NCBI GenBank assembly: GCA_014529385.2
Contig: CM043955.1
Location: forward strand, 135,542,108 to 135,606,107
Length of the DNA: 64,000 nucleotides
DNA from: Adiantum capillus-veneris
Lineage: Eukaryota > Streptophyta > Polypodiopsida > Polypodiales > Pteridaceae
Direction of reading: 5' to 3'
Of the stretch, positions 47,451-59,836 are shown piece by piece (position 1 is the stretch's first letter; each line of letters starts with the position of its first letter). The notes beneath the pieces are model-generated. The model was not told the origin of the DNA and made no database searches. It saw only the letters and a program-made list of their open reading frames with translations. Position numbers and translations under genes: made by a program.

Positions 47451-50120
47451 CCATGCACCTCCCGAAGCTCCACAGCCTAGTACTAGTATGTTTAGCCGTT
47501 TCATGGAAACATTAGGTAGAGCTACTCGCTCGAAACCTGATGCAAGTGAAGCACACGAAGGGGGTGGGGAGGTGGATTCTCCTTTCACATCGCACGTGGA
47601 CCCCACACCACCAAAGAGTGTCCATGTGGATATCCTGCCAACTTCTTACCAAGAAGGCCCTGTTGAGCTGCCTCCTTCAGAAGTTCCCTCTAGAGTACCG
47701 TTGGTGACAAGTAAAACCACGGGGAGCAACATTGCTTCTACCTCACAAGAAACCGTTAACACGTCGACTCTAGAAGGATTGTTCATTAACGATCATTGGA
47801 CATACGACCTCCACACTGAGGTGTTGACGGATCTACACTCTGGCCATGCCTACCATGTAGGATGGATAGAGATTGTACAGTCCACCTCTAGTGCCACGAG
47901 CATCGAAGATCAACAGAAAATGGTCTGTAATGTTATCCATGGCATTATTCAATCGGAAAGGCAAAACCGAGGGGTAAATATACTCTCAACTGATCCCATG
48001 AGATTTCTGGATACGAGCAAGGCTCAACAACCTACTCTATCACAAATAGAGACTCCTCTAATGAGTCCCATGGACCCATCTTACGTCATTTCACCTGGGG
48101 TCTTTATGCAATCTGAGCCTCCGAGCGACAACTTTAGCTTCCCTAACTTGGCTCAACCCTCTATTAAGGAAAACACAGTGCTCACTCCAGGGATAGGCCT
48201 GACAGAGAATGTACCGATGACATCTACGGTTAGCGCAGTGCCACTACCTACTGTCGTAGTACCTAATATGGGGCCTCGACCGTATGTGCCTCTAGCCCCT
48301 TATGCACACATGGCCCCCACACCTCCAATTGTACCACTTGTTCAAGCTCCTCGAGTGCCGCTCCCTAGCCCTTATCCGAGTGGACCTATGCCCGGTTATG
48401 TTCCATATCCTGCATCATCCACACATATGCCAAGACCGGTACCCGTCCCTCTCCCACATATGATTCCAAGAGTACCTCCACCGGCCCTGCCTCCTCACAT
48501 AGGTGACTTGGCAGCGTTTGCTCAAACCATAGGTCGATCTATCGCGGAAAATATGCGTCATGCATCTGATAGAGAGCCTAGAAGTAAGGCAGTACAAATT
48601 GCCAAACTCACGCAAAAATTCAGTGGGGAGGAAGATGCTAGAAAACACATTGAAGTGTTTGAACAAGTATGTGATTCCTTAGGGGAACGCAACGAACTAC
48701 ATAAGTGCAATGCCTTAAGCTTGACATTAAGTGGGAAGGCTGGAGATTGGTATAGAACCCTAAGGGTGGACGAGAAAACAATCTACACTACCCTTCGAAG
48801 GTTGTTTCTAAAGGAGTACATACGAGAAGGTGTGCTTTGGGGTGTAGCATCTCAGCTACAGAAGGCCGAACGTAAGGAAGGAGAGTCAGTAAGGGACTTC
48901 ATTAGTCGTCTAAAGCACTTAAACTCTCGCTGCCCTGTAAATGAGCACTTCAACAATAACCAACTGCTTGATCGATTCATTCGAGGGTTGACGAATGAAG
49001 GAATCTATAATGGACTAGTGATTAGAGGTATCACGACCTGGGAAGATGTCACTGCCAATGCAATCCAATTAGAGGACAACTTGATGATAGCAGGCATGAG
49101 GGTGTCTACTGACACGAGATCCACTAGCTCACAAGCCATCGAGTATGAACCCATGACTACAAAGCCCATTGCCAATGAGCCAAAGGTATTTGAGACATTC
49201 TTGACAGACCTCACCAAGGCAATCCAAGAGTCTCTTAAGGATAATCGACCCCCTCAAAATAGTCACATGTATCCAAGAAGGGAGCAACAATGGTGTTCCA
49301 TTTGCTTAGGTCCACATAGCACTAGTGAGTGCCCTACGTTTAGAGTAAAATTTAATGGAACTTGCAACGCATGTGGTAGGTATGGTCACCAAGCTAAGGA
49401 TTGTTTAATGATCAAACGTATGATGGCAAATAGACCACCTGTAGCCTGGACGGATGCGCCTCGAGCTCCTGTATTGATGCCTGCTCCACCTGTTGAGCAA
49501 CTACCGCAACACATGGTCCCTAGATCTCAAAATGTTGTACAAGCTACACCGCTACCACCTCCTGTGCTAGGACCGCAGCCCTCGCATCCAAGAGTCGCCC
49601 CTATGAACGAAGTGGGTTGCGAGCCATCAAATGCTTATGCAGATGGCTGTGAGGAGGAAATAGACACTAGTATTGCCTACGGACTTGATACATTGGAAGA
49701 GTGTCCTATATACTACATGGAAGATTGTTGGGGGCAAGTCAAGCCGGTTTATCAAGCTGCTGCTCTCGCATCCAGAGGTCAAAATATCAACACCTAGGCT
49801 AGGAGGCCACCTCTTCAATGCTACGAGTGTGGTGGACCACATCGGGCAGCGGAGTGCCCTATTAGGCTGCAAAAGAATGCTGCACAGATGCAAATGAATC
49901 AAGGGAGCACGTCTGCAATGCCAATACTCACATGTAATCGGTGTGGCATAGATCACTTGATTGCCCAATGCCCCTATAACCCAAATGCGCCTAAAATCAC
50001 ACCCCTAAATTTGGTCGAAATTGCTAGTGTGACATCACCAATACCACCCGTCGCACCCGCTTATGCGATTACACGGTCCATGCTTCAAGGGCCAGGCCAT
50101 ATCCTCGAAGAGAGAGATAC
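47451..50120 (+). pseudogene. Unit D Gag with four zinc knuckles (5' part, cut by copia B)
   Basis: This is the long version of the E frame. Pro-rich N-terminal sequence is followed by a retrotransposon Gag core at about 48590-49110, including KFSGEEDARKHIEVFEQVC and RKEGESVRDFISRLKHLN. Four zinc knuckles follow: CSICLGPHSTSEC (49293), CNACGRYGHQAKDC (49362), CYECGGPHRAAEC (49819) and CNRCGIDHLIAQC (49933). Three of them have CX2CX3HX4C spacing and one the usual CX2CX4HX4C. An in-frame TAG (49795-49797) lies between knuckles 2 and 3. The start codon is lost through the LTR2 deletion. The frame runs directly into the copia B target site and resumes in phase at 55299. Confidence 0.85.
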
Positions 50121-50347
50121 TGTTACCATATACATGTGGTAGTGATGTGTGTGAACACACTAGGACCGCCGGGGCATTTTTTCCCTCTTTAGGAGGTTTT
50201 TTCCCCTGTGCATTGTATATACGCCCATCACTCTAGGGCTATCTATCTTTCCATTGCACACTAAGTAATACACTCTCTATTGTGTGCCTTGAGCTTCCTT
50301 CGTCTTCTCCAAGCTGTGTGTGTTTCTCTGCAACCCTAATTCCAACA
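50121..50347 (+). repeat. 5' LTR of copia B
   Basis: 227 bp, TGTTACCATA...TTCCAACA, with TATA-like TGTATATACG near 50214. Confidence 0.97.
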
Positions 50348-50349
50348 AT

Positions 50350-50361
50350 TGGTATCAGAGC
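50350..50361 (+). promoter_or_regulatory. Primer binding site of copia B
   Basis: TGGTATCAGAGC two bases after the LTR; initiator-Met tRNA type. Confidence 0.95.
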
Positions 50362-50709
50362 AGGTCACGTCCTCCCGGGCTTAGTCGCCAGCTGCTCCAG
50401 CACACGCCTGCTCACTTTCTCCGATTTCAGTGAGCTTTGGCAAGCGTTCGCAGGTCGACAAATATTTTGGGAAAGCTCAAAGAGCTTGGTCTGCTCAGAA
50501 TTTTGATTTGGGCTCATTTCGGCCTCCGTTTCCACTACGGGCAGTACTGCACAGGCTATTTCGTCATTTTGTGCAGATTTTCTGTCAGTGCCGTTTTCTG
50601 CATAACAGGTGCCTTATAGTCTTCTACGGTTTGTGCTATATAGCACAAGTTGTTCCCGCTCCATTTCTCCTATTTTCGGGCAGTTTTCACATCAAGTGCA
50701 GCATTTACC

Positions 50710-53700
50710 ATGGCTGACAACAACAACACAGATGTGTTCAAGATGTTTGCTGCTGAGGACAGGTTGGATGGGGACAACTACCCTATGTGGGCTTATATGA
50801 TGCAACACGTTCTTGTGTCAAAAGGTGTCTGGAACATTGTGCAGGGCATTGATGTACGTCCTGGTTCTGAAGATGTAGGCGATATTGAGGATGTTGCAGG
50901 TCTTGCTGCAAGGATTGCAGCTGTTAGAGTTGTTTTGCCTACAGCAGAACAAGCTCGTTGGGATGTTAAGGATGCGCAGGCTCATGCATTGATTGCGTTG
51001 TCTGTGAAGCGCACCATTATTCCTCACATCCGTTCAGCAAAATCTGCAAAATAGGCTTGGGATATTCTAGCAGGTCTTTATGCAAGCCGCAATGAGGCTA
51101 AAATTGCTTTGCTGCGTAAAGAGCTAGAGTCGAAGATTATGCATGAGGAAGATGATATGGACACTTTCCTTGCTAGTGTCAAGGATATCAATGAGCAACT
51201 CATTTCTGCAGGTGAAGTCATTTCTGACAGTTCCCTTGTGCAGACTGTTCTTGATGCCTTACCAGATTCCTACCAGACTTTTGCTAGTACTTGGAGACTG
51301 ATGACCCAAGGAAATCCTGAAGTTGTCAAGTTTGATGCATTATGCACATTGCTGTTGCAAGAGTCACTTTCTAGAAAAAACAGGACTAGGCAGCGTGCAG
51401 TTGAACAGGCTTTTATTGCTTCTCAAAGAAAGGGTGGTAACAGTAATGCAGCCACTTCTTATGGTTCTGCTGCGAGTGGCAAAATTTCTGTTCCTAATGC
51501 TTCTGCTGGCAGCACTTCGTCTGGCAATTCTGGTGATAAGGGCAAAAAGAAAATGCGTTGCCATTATTGTAAAGCCAATGATCACTTGATCAAGTCGTGT
51601 CCTAAGTTGAAGGCCAAAGAGGCTAAGAAGAAAGAGGGTGGTTCCACTGCAAATGCTGGTTCCACTACAAATGCAGCCATTGTTGAGTCTTCTGTGAAAG
51701 GAGATTGTGATGCTGATGTTGATGCAGAATGGGCTTTTAGCGCAGAGTGCACTTACAATCCTGCTGTCCATGATGCATGCTTGTCAGTTGCTGCAGATTC
51801 ACATGTGTGGTATTTCGACAGTGGTGCTACAAAGCACATTACCTCACATCGTGAATTGTTTACCTCTCTCGAGTCTGTCCCTCATGGGAATTCAGTCACT
51901 TGTGCCAACAACGCCTCTTATCCAGTTCAGGGAGTTGGAAAGATTGTGCTCACTGCTGCTAATGGCAGTTCCTTCACACTTGTTGATGCACTTTATGTAC
52001 CTGGGATCAAGAAGAATCTATTGTCTGTATCCGCACTTGCTAGACTTGGACTTGTAGTCAAATTTGTGGATGACAGATGTACAGTTCATGATCTCAGTTT
52101 TGGTGATGAAATTGTTGCATCTGGGCTTTTGTGCCGTGGGCTGTATAAGCTCACTTTGTATGACAAGTGTGGACAAAATTTTGCAAATGCTGTTGCAGAT
52201 TCAAGGGCTATTTCAGATGCAAAACTTTGGCATGCACGTTTTGGTCATCTGAATTTTGCCAGTTTGCTGCGTTTGCAGAAATCTGATATGGTTGCTTCTT
52301 TGCCGCCTCTTGAAGCACCTATCAAACATGTTTGTGAAGGCTGTATTCTGGGTAAAATGCAGCGTTCTAAGTTTCCAAAGGATGGTTCAGTTAGGGCCAC
52401 ATGCAGGTTGCAACTTGTGCATAGTGATGTTTGTGGGCCCATGCAAACTCCGTCCTTGGGCAATTACCTGTACTTCGTGACTTTCATTGATGATTACTCC
52501 AGGCATGCATGGGTATTTCCGCTTAAAGCAAAGTCCGAAGTTTTTATGTGCTTCAAACAATTTTTGGCTATGGCTGAAAATGTCTCAAAATGTACTATGG
52601 GCACCCTCCGTTCCGATCGAGGGGGGGAGTATATGTCTCATGAATTTAATGCATTTCTGGCTAGTCGTGGGATAAAACACCAATGTACAGTGCCTTATAC
52701 ACCTCAGCAAAATGGTGTTGCTGAGAGGAAAAACAGGTCACTAACGGAAATGGCACGATGTATGGTCAAAAGTCAAGCTTTGCCGCATTCTTTTTGGCTT
52801 GAGGCCATCATGTGTGCCACTTATGTACTTAACAGGTGTCCTACGAAAGCTTTGCAGTCTATTACTCCATATGAAGCATGGCATGATAGAAAACCTTCTA
52901 TTGAGCACATGCGTGTTTTTGGCTGTTTGGCATATGCTTTGGTGCCACAAGTGCAGCGCAGAAAATTGGATGATAAGGCTGTCAAATGTATTTTTGTTGG
53001 TTATAGTGCTGAAAGCAAAGGTTACAGGTTGTATCATCCGCAAACAAAACGTATTTTGGTTTCACGGGATGTAGTGTTTGTGGAAGATTCTGTTCAACCC
53101 TTGCTGTCATGTACTAGAGACAGTAATGTAAGCTCACAGGACATTTATGACACTTTGTTGCCTCTTTTCAGTGGTGGAAATACGAATGTAAGTTCCAATG
53201 AGGCAAATGTACAGCCTATGGGGGTTTCTGAAAATGTTTTAGAACAGCCTATTACTGATGCAGATGTACATGATGTACTTGATGAGGAAAGGGCTGAAAA
53301 TGAGCAGGCTAGAGGTATGCCAAAATGGCTGGTGCACACTTTGCGTGACAGTAAATTGGATGCACCTTTATCTAGTCGTACTCGTTCAGGCTCTCGCCAT
53401 GCATCTTATGCATCAGATTGTTATGCTTTGGCTGTGTCTAGTTTACATGATGTTGAGGAGCCTCTGTCTTTTGATGAAGCACAGAATTCAGAAAATTGGA
53501 TTGCTGCCATGAAATCAGAATATGATGCAGTTATAGAGAATGACAGATGGACTTTATGTGATTTGCCTCCTGGCAAAAAGGCCATTGGTACGAAGTGGGT
53601 TTACAAGTTGAAACGCAAGCCGGATGGTGAGATCGATCGCCATAAGGCTCGACTTGTTGCAAAGGGTTATGCACAACAAAAAGGCATAGATTATGAAGAG

Positions 53701-54996
53701 ACTTTTGCTCCCACTTGTCGTATGACTACTGTGCGTTTTCTATGTGCATTGGCAGCTCATTTTGGTTGGGATGTACATCAATCAGACATTGTTACTGCTT
53801 TCTTGAATGGTGACATATTTGAGGAAGTTTATGTAACGCAGCCTCGCGGTTTTGTCATAAAAGGACAAGAGGACAAAGTGTGCAAATGTAAGAAGGCTTT
53901 GTATGGGTTGAAGCAATCTCCTCGTGCTTGGTATGAGAAAGCTGACACTCATTTGGTTAAACGAGGCTTTCGTAACAGTCCAACAGAAAGCACATTGTAT
54001 GTAAAGCGTGAGGATGATGTATTTCTCATTGTGGTTCTTTATGTTGATGATTTGCTGATCACTGGACCAAATGAGAGACATATTGCTGAATTTAAGGCTG
54101 ATTTGAATGCTACTTTCAAGATGAAAGATTTGGGGCTGTTGCATCATTACTTGGGTATACAGTTTAAGCAGTGTGATGGTGGTATTGCCTTGTGTCAGAA
54201 AAGTTACATAGAGACATTGCTATGTAAGTTTGGACTTGAGGATTGCAAACCTATTGCCACTCCCATGGAAACAGGTTTGAAGTTGAGTCTACATGATGCT
54301 GGCGATCCTGCTGATGTCACTCTTTACCAAACTGCTGTTGGCTGCCTCATTTATGTATGCAACACGAGGCCAGATATTCAGTTTGCAGTCTCGCAGGTCA
54401 GCAGATTTATGCATAGCCCAGGGTCTAAGCATTGGCAGGCTGTCAAGAGGATTTTCCGCTACCTTAGTGGCACTTTACATCTTGGCTTGTTTTATCCCAA
54501 GGGGGGATCATTGCCGCCAGACTTACATGCTTTTTCGGACTCAGATTGGGCTGGTTGTTTTGACACGCGAGTGTCCACAAGTGGTTTTTGTTTCATGCTT
54601 GGCAGTTCATGTATATCATGGTTGAGCAAGAAGCAACCTACTGTGGCCACTTCGAGTTGTGAGGCTGAGTACAGGGCAGTCTTCACAGCTACGGTTGAGT
54701 GTGTATGGCTCAGACGCCTTATGGCTGACTTGGGTGTTGGACAGGACACTGCCAACACTATCTACACTGACAGTCAGAGCGCATTGGCAGTTGCGAGGAA
54801 CCCAGTTTTTCATGCTCGCACAAAGCACATTGAGGTGCATTACCACTATGTCAGGGAGAGGCTCTCAGCAGGAGAGATCAGCTTGGCTTATGTGCCAACA
54901 CAGGACAACCTTGCAGATCTTTTCACAAAGGCATTGTCTCGTGAGAGGCTTGAAGCTTTCCGCAAAGCTTTGGGCTTACTCCCCTTTGTGGACTGA
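50710..54996 (+). pseudogene. Copia B Gag-Pol polyprotein, one in-frame TAG
   Basis: It starts at ATG 50710 (MADNNNTDVFKMF). The knuckle is CHYCKANDHLIKSC at residues 284-297. The protease is DSGAT at residue 370. Integrase has HARFGH, HSDVCGP, RSDRGGEY and GVAERKN. RT has YVDDLLITG at residue 1113. RNase H has SDSDWAG, CEAEYRA, TDSQSAL and the usual HIEVHYHYVRE. The only defect is TAG at 51052-51054 (residue 115, in Gag), where relatives have an acidic or Gln residue before AWD. No frameshift. Translation could also begin downstream of the stop, but that would lose the Gag N-terminus. The element is one codon from a complete frame, and its enzymes could be supplied intact if the stop is leaky or absent in other copies. 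Confidence 0.94.
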
Positions 54997-55061
54997 TCCT
55001 GTCCTCAGGGCATGGCACTTCCCTTTACTCATGTGCCAACTCTCGTTCACCGCATCACTCC

Positions 55062-55069
55062 AGGGGGGA
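55062..55069 (+). other. Polypurine tract of copia B
   Basis: AGGGGGGA directly before the 3' LTR. Confidence 0.85.
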
Positions 55070-55071
55070 TT

Positions 55072-55298
55072 TGTTACCATATACATGTGGTAGTGATGTG
55101 TGTGAACACACTAGGACCGCCGGGGCATTTTTTCCCTCTTTAGGAGGTTTTTTCCCCCGTGCATTGTATATACGCCCATCACTCTAGGGCTATCTATCTT
55201 TCCATTGCACACTAAGTAATACACTCTCTATTGTGTGCCTTGAGCTTCCTTCGTCTTCTCCAAGCTGTGTGTGTTTCTCTGCAACCCTAATTCCAACA
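55072..55298 (+). repeat. 3' LTR of copia B
   Basis: 227 bp, differing from the 5' LTR by one C/T change in the CCCC[CT]GTGCATTG tract. Confidence 0.97.
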
Positions 55299-55303
55299 GA
55301 TAC

Positions 55304-57601
55304 CGCGTCAGTTATCCAAGCAAAGAAAAAGAAGACACGAAGGAAGAGGTCGCAGAATACGGAAAATTCAAAGCCAAGTTTCAAAACAAACATAGGAACA
55401 GGAGATGACCCCGTGTATATGAATGACCTCGAGGATGATTCAGATTCAATCGAGACAATGGAGACTAGAACCAATACCACAAAGGGAAAGACCGACAAAG
55501 AAAACCGTAACATGGAACCAAATGAAAACGGAATAAGAGAAAACCATAAAGAGCCTCTGAAAACACCACAAGTGTTTCCAAATCCAATCCAAGACCCCCA
55601 AGATAAACTGCAGGGGCAAAAAGGGAAGAATCGTAAAAAGAAGATTGGGACGTACCCAAACCCAGTAGACGAGATTGAGCAGGTGAAACATCTAAGAGGT
55701 TTAGTGGAGGAGACTCAAAGGAAACTAGAACCAGAACCCATGCATGTCAAAATTCATGACACAGTGTTTCCCACGCAAGTTCATCCACCCCACATGAACC
55801 ATAGACCGTTAGCCATATCTAGTATCATCCAAGAAGGGAGTAAGGACGGGACATCAGAAAGTGAGCATACACCTTTCTTGTTGGAAAGGATGTTTAACGA
55901 AGGAATACCCGATCCCATTGAGGAATATGAGATTCCATCCTCACCAGTTCCTAGTCAAGGACCTACACCCTGCAAAATGCCAATGAATGTTGCCAAACTA
56001 GTGGACTTCATGTCTTCTGAGGTCCGAACCACGATCATAGCAAAGCTGTATGGAGATCCTGAATTATTCCTTGCACTTCGAGCATTCCTTAACGGAGAGC
56101 TACGAACGGGATTACCGCAGTTTGCACAACCAAATAGGCCTGACTCGATTATGATTGATGAGGAAAATATGTGCAATCACTTGACTTAGATGGACACGAG
56201 TCTGTGATCGAGGTACCCATTAACGAATTAGGGCAGTATTTTGAAGGCGACGAGTCTAATGCGAACCTACCCATCACTACCAAGGGATTAACTATAAAGG
56301 GAATTCTTGATGGTGGTGCGGGAGTTAGCATCGTTACAAAAGATTGTTGGGAATCCATGGGAAAACCCCGCCTCAGTGTTACTAACATTGTGGTAAAGAT
56401 GGCAAATGGTACCATAGCCAAACCTATGGGGATACTCAAGGATCTTAAGATCAAAGTTCTAGGACACAAGGTACGACATACGTTCATTGTAATGGATTTC
56501 TCTAAACACCTTATGTCATATGAAATGATTTTAGGACGACCATTCATGAGCGAAGCACAAATGGTTCATGATTGGTCTAAAAATCATGTCTATTTGCAAT
56601 TCCAAGACTCTGTCCTTAGAGTGGATTTGGTGACTGGTAAGGTACACCCCTTAGGGAGTAAAACCATTATTGATCATCGCTCTGACACCACAGTTCACTC
56701 GGCCCCACTACAATATTGTTACATTTGTAAGAAGGATACAGCCATTGGCCAAGATTCTCCTTATATGGATATCCTACCTAGGATGACTGAGTCAGACAAT
56801 GTGGATTGGGTCCACCTAGCATCAACCATAGACACTTGGGGAAATAGGGGGACGACCTGGGTAACACCTGAGGGGGATGAAATGCCTGTACCCTTAAATA
56901 TGCTACAAGCAATGCATATCGCTTCCGACAAGACTCATCCTAATGTAACGAAGAAAACATACAAGTGGGTCCCTAAAGCTTCCTTAGTGACCATAGCTAG
57001 TGCTAAAAAATAGAAGCCTTGTAAGAAACGTACCACTCGCTCCAAGAAAAGTAAGCAAATGTTGCGATGGATCCCTAAACGACTATTGGAAGCCCAAGGC
57101 TACTATCAAGGAAATGATCAAATCTGGGTGCCAAAACGTAGATTGTGCTCTTACCTATCACCTGACCCAAGTGAGCCCAATCTCGTAGCTCCAAAACGAA
57201 TCAATGATCGTGGAAAGGAAAAGATCACAGAATGCTACACACCCGCTCCCGAGCTAGTTTGGGTACCAAAGAAAGAACGATTTGTTCCACCTAGCTCAGG
57301 AAGGGGGGAGTCCCATGAAGCTTCTAGCTCCTCATGTAATACATCCATAGAGGTAAAAGCTTCTACACAGCCTCCATCTATAGTAGTGGACCTCCATGAA
57401 GCTACAAAAGAATCCACACCTCCCAGTGTTCAAGAATCACCTGATGAACCACTTCAAGTTCGATCCTGGGAGAGTACCTTACCACCCTTGCAACTTGACG
57501 AGGCGCCTAGGGTAATAGAAAACTACTGGCAAAAATCCTCACCTATTACCAACTGGAACAATTGGTTTCAAAGGGTGACAAGCTCATTTCAAACGGTATG
57601 A
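55304..57601 (+). pseudogene. Unit D retropepsin and WVPK domain (3' part)
   Basis: The frame resumes after copia B (TASVIQAKKKKTRRKR) with a basic linker. A frameshift near 56165 leads to a retropepsin-like domain: GILDGGAGVSIVTKDCWESM with the catalytic Asp, then a flap-like stretch, then MILGRPFM, matching the usual 'ILGRPWL' of plant gypsy proteases. DGG in place of D[ST]G is common in the Tat/Athila group. The four-fold W-[VI]-P-K domain follows with one in-frame TAG (57011-57013). The ORF ends a few codons later than E. No RT or integrase follows. The protein would be Gag-protease plus a domain of unknown function. Confidence 0.85.
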
Positions 57602-59234
57602 TCTACCCAAGGAAGGGGGGAGTGTTTGCTGACAGTCATCATTCATTTGTTCCCCTCTCAACCTTTTTCCCTGACCTCTCAATCACCAATCTTAGGGAAT
57701 GTACATATAAAGCTTTATACTCACAAAAAAAATAAAAATAAAGAGCAAGAGCAATTAGCAAACGAGTATGCACATTAAAAGTCAAAAAAATTGACTCGGA
57801 CCTACCCATGTCACATCTGGTACAGTGAAACAGAAACCTATGCCATAAAACACCTTTGATCCTCATCACTTGAGTGATGGAGGGTAGGTAAGATTAGTAC
57901 GATAGGAGTGTTTCTGTTTTAGATTTGAGTGATTAGCGAAGTTCTCTTTTCCCACTAACGTGCCTCCTGGAGGTATTTCTTTTGTTTCCTAGTGTGTACA
58001 GGAGCGTGTTGCTATTGATAGGATTTGGACCTTCATGGAACCTTTCTCTCGTTCACACTTCAAATCAAGCGCGACCATCAACACAAACGGGTGTTTTATG
58101 ACCATTAGCATTGCCCTTATCTTTTTGCATCCATGTTTGTCTGCTTTGATTGTGATTGGTAGCATAATATTCAGCGCATTTGCTTAGTATCAAACATTTA
58201 ATTCAATGTAATGTTTTGTCATAATCACTTGTCTAGGTTTAAAAATCAAGCAGTCCGACTAAGCTATTTTGACCAAGCTAGGTATTAGAAATCTTCTCTT
58301 AATACCATGGGGAATGCCTTCCTAATAAGCAATGGTTACTTAGGTTCTTAATCCGATTTAGGCAGCATTGTATGAAATGTACTAGGGCTTTCTAGTGGGC
58401 TTAACCCTATTGACCTTTAGCTTAAGTATTATAAAGGGAGTTTACTAATGTGATGAGCCTGGGGAGGGTAACAGTGTTATATGACCCCCCAAAGTTACAA
58501 AATTAAAATGCTGAAAATGAACAAACAAAAAATCAAAGTGCCACAATGTAAAATTTTAAGCTGGAAGAGAAATCCCTGCTTAAATTGGTACTTCACTCAC
58601 ATGTATCGCCTATGGTACTAGAGCCCTAGAGGTTCCCAGTGTGGGCGCTTTTCCTTGAAAAGCAAAAAACCCAAGGCATACAAAATAAGCACACACATCA
58701 TAATTGAATCAATGTGAAAAGACTTTGGGGGGTCAACGAAAAAGTAATCAGTCAGGCGATGATTTCATGAGAAATTCCTTTTATCGTAGCTTAACTACAA
58801 AGTCTTCTAGATATAGCCTCTAGTCAGCCCTCGAACATGAATACTTGGCTCACACGATTAAACAACTTAATTGACCACAGATAATTAAGAAGCTTACCCA
58901 TGGTATTAATATTCGATCTCTAGTGCCTTTCGACCGTCAAATTAGCGACCCCAGACTTGTTTAATTTTTTACCTTTACATCTGTTTATGCATTTGATTAC
59001 ATTGCAATTTAATGTTCATTGCTGACAAATTGTTTGAAATTTTTTTACCAATCAATGTGTCTACCTAAAACTGCATATGCTTTTTAAGAGAATGCAATTA
59101 ATGTGCCAATGTTGTTTGATTTTGCAGTGACTGAAGAAGGCTAAGGACATTCATCTCAAATGCTCTTCCACCTCGACGAACCAGCTTCAACTCAATAGCT
59201 TCCGAGCACGGAATCTACATCAGGAAGGCGGGCA
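57602..59234 (+). other. 3' non-coding region of unit D
   Basis: Close copy of 45263-46902, again with an internal purine tract (57609-57622) and a terminal one (59223-59232, altered to GGAAGGCGGG). No ORF. Confidence 0.75.
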
Positions 59235-59534
59235 TGTTAACCCCCACGGCTCACGGACACCCCATCACCTACGACGGACGTGTATTATGTATTTGGTAGA
59301 TTCAGGTACCGGGCTTGTCGGACCAATAGGAACGGGGTAAGAGTGATCGCCGATGAGAGGCGCACTCTAACTGGGAATTCAAGGGATTAGTTGGCTAAGC
59401 ATGGGCGCCCAAGTGTGAATGGGGTGAGCTCATATAAAAGCCAACTAAACCTAATTTTTACTCATTCTCTCATTTGTGCAATAGAAGAGTGCTCTTGCTC
59501 CATCTCCATCTCCATCTTCTTCTTCTTCACCTCC

Positions 59535-59586
<52 letters not shown>

Positions 59587-59836
59587 GAGAGTGTGTGTGC
59601 GATCGAGCATTACGAAGGCACGACGGCGGCGAAGCGGTTGAGCGCGGCACGACTGCAGTTTCTTCTTCATCGCGGCGAGGAATCCACCACAAAGGCGAGC
59701 GTAGAGCGGTGAGTGACACACCCTTGGCTCTCTTGAGCTTGCTAGTTTAGGCTTGTTGTGTGCTTGGAGCCATTTGTGGCTCACACACGGTGTATTGGCA
59801 AGTCCCTTGCTTCGACAGTGCGGCAAGGAGCGCACA
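59235..59836 (+). repeat. LTR3 of the E/D array
   Basis: 602 bp, complete, TGTTAACCCC...GAGCGCACA, with TATA at 59431-59440. It is longer than LTR1 mainly because of its GT/GA tract. It is closer to LTR1 than to LTR2 in the first 150 bp. Confidence 0.88.

Larger units (their letters stand above)
50121..55298 (+). mobile_element. Ty1/copia retrotransposon B (5,178 bp, nearly intact)
   Basis: It has 227-bp LTRs that differ at one position. A perfect target duplication GATAC lies at 50116-50120 and 55299-55303. A primer site, a polypurine tract and a 1,428-codon Gag-Pol frame with a single TAG complete it. It interrupts the Gag-Pro frame of unit D without losing any host sequence, so the D frame is contiguous across the empty site. 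LTR identity makes it the youngest datable insertion in the window. It is a diverged relative of copia A (similar LTR-end sequence CAACA, the same polypurine tract, and protein similarity throughout). Confidence 0.97.
42659..59836 (+). mobile_element. Composite pol-less Gag-protease retrotransposon array (LTR1-E-LTR2-D-LTR3)
   Basis: Three related LTRs (42659, 46903, 59235) alternate with two internal regions of the same family. The outer flanks are GTCTT (42654-42658) and GTCCT (59837-59841), a 5-bp target duplication with one mismatch. This fits a single insertion that gained a second unit by unequal LTR recombination. The internal regions share a leader, Gag start, WVPK domain and ~1.64-kb 3' region. 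D also has Gag, knuckles and retropepsin. Neither has RT, RNase H or integrase. The Asp-type primer site and protease style (LDGGAG) point to the Tat/Athila branch of Ty3/gypsy. Comparable non-autonomous elements keeping Gag are known as TR-GAG. Copia B is nested in D. Confidence 0.82.
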
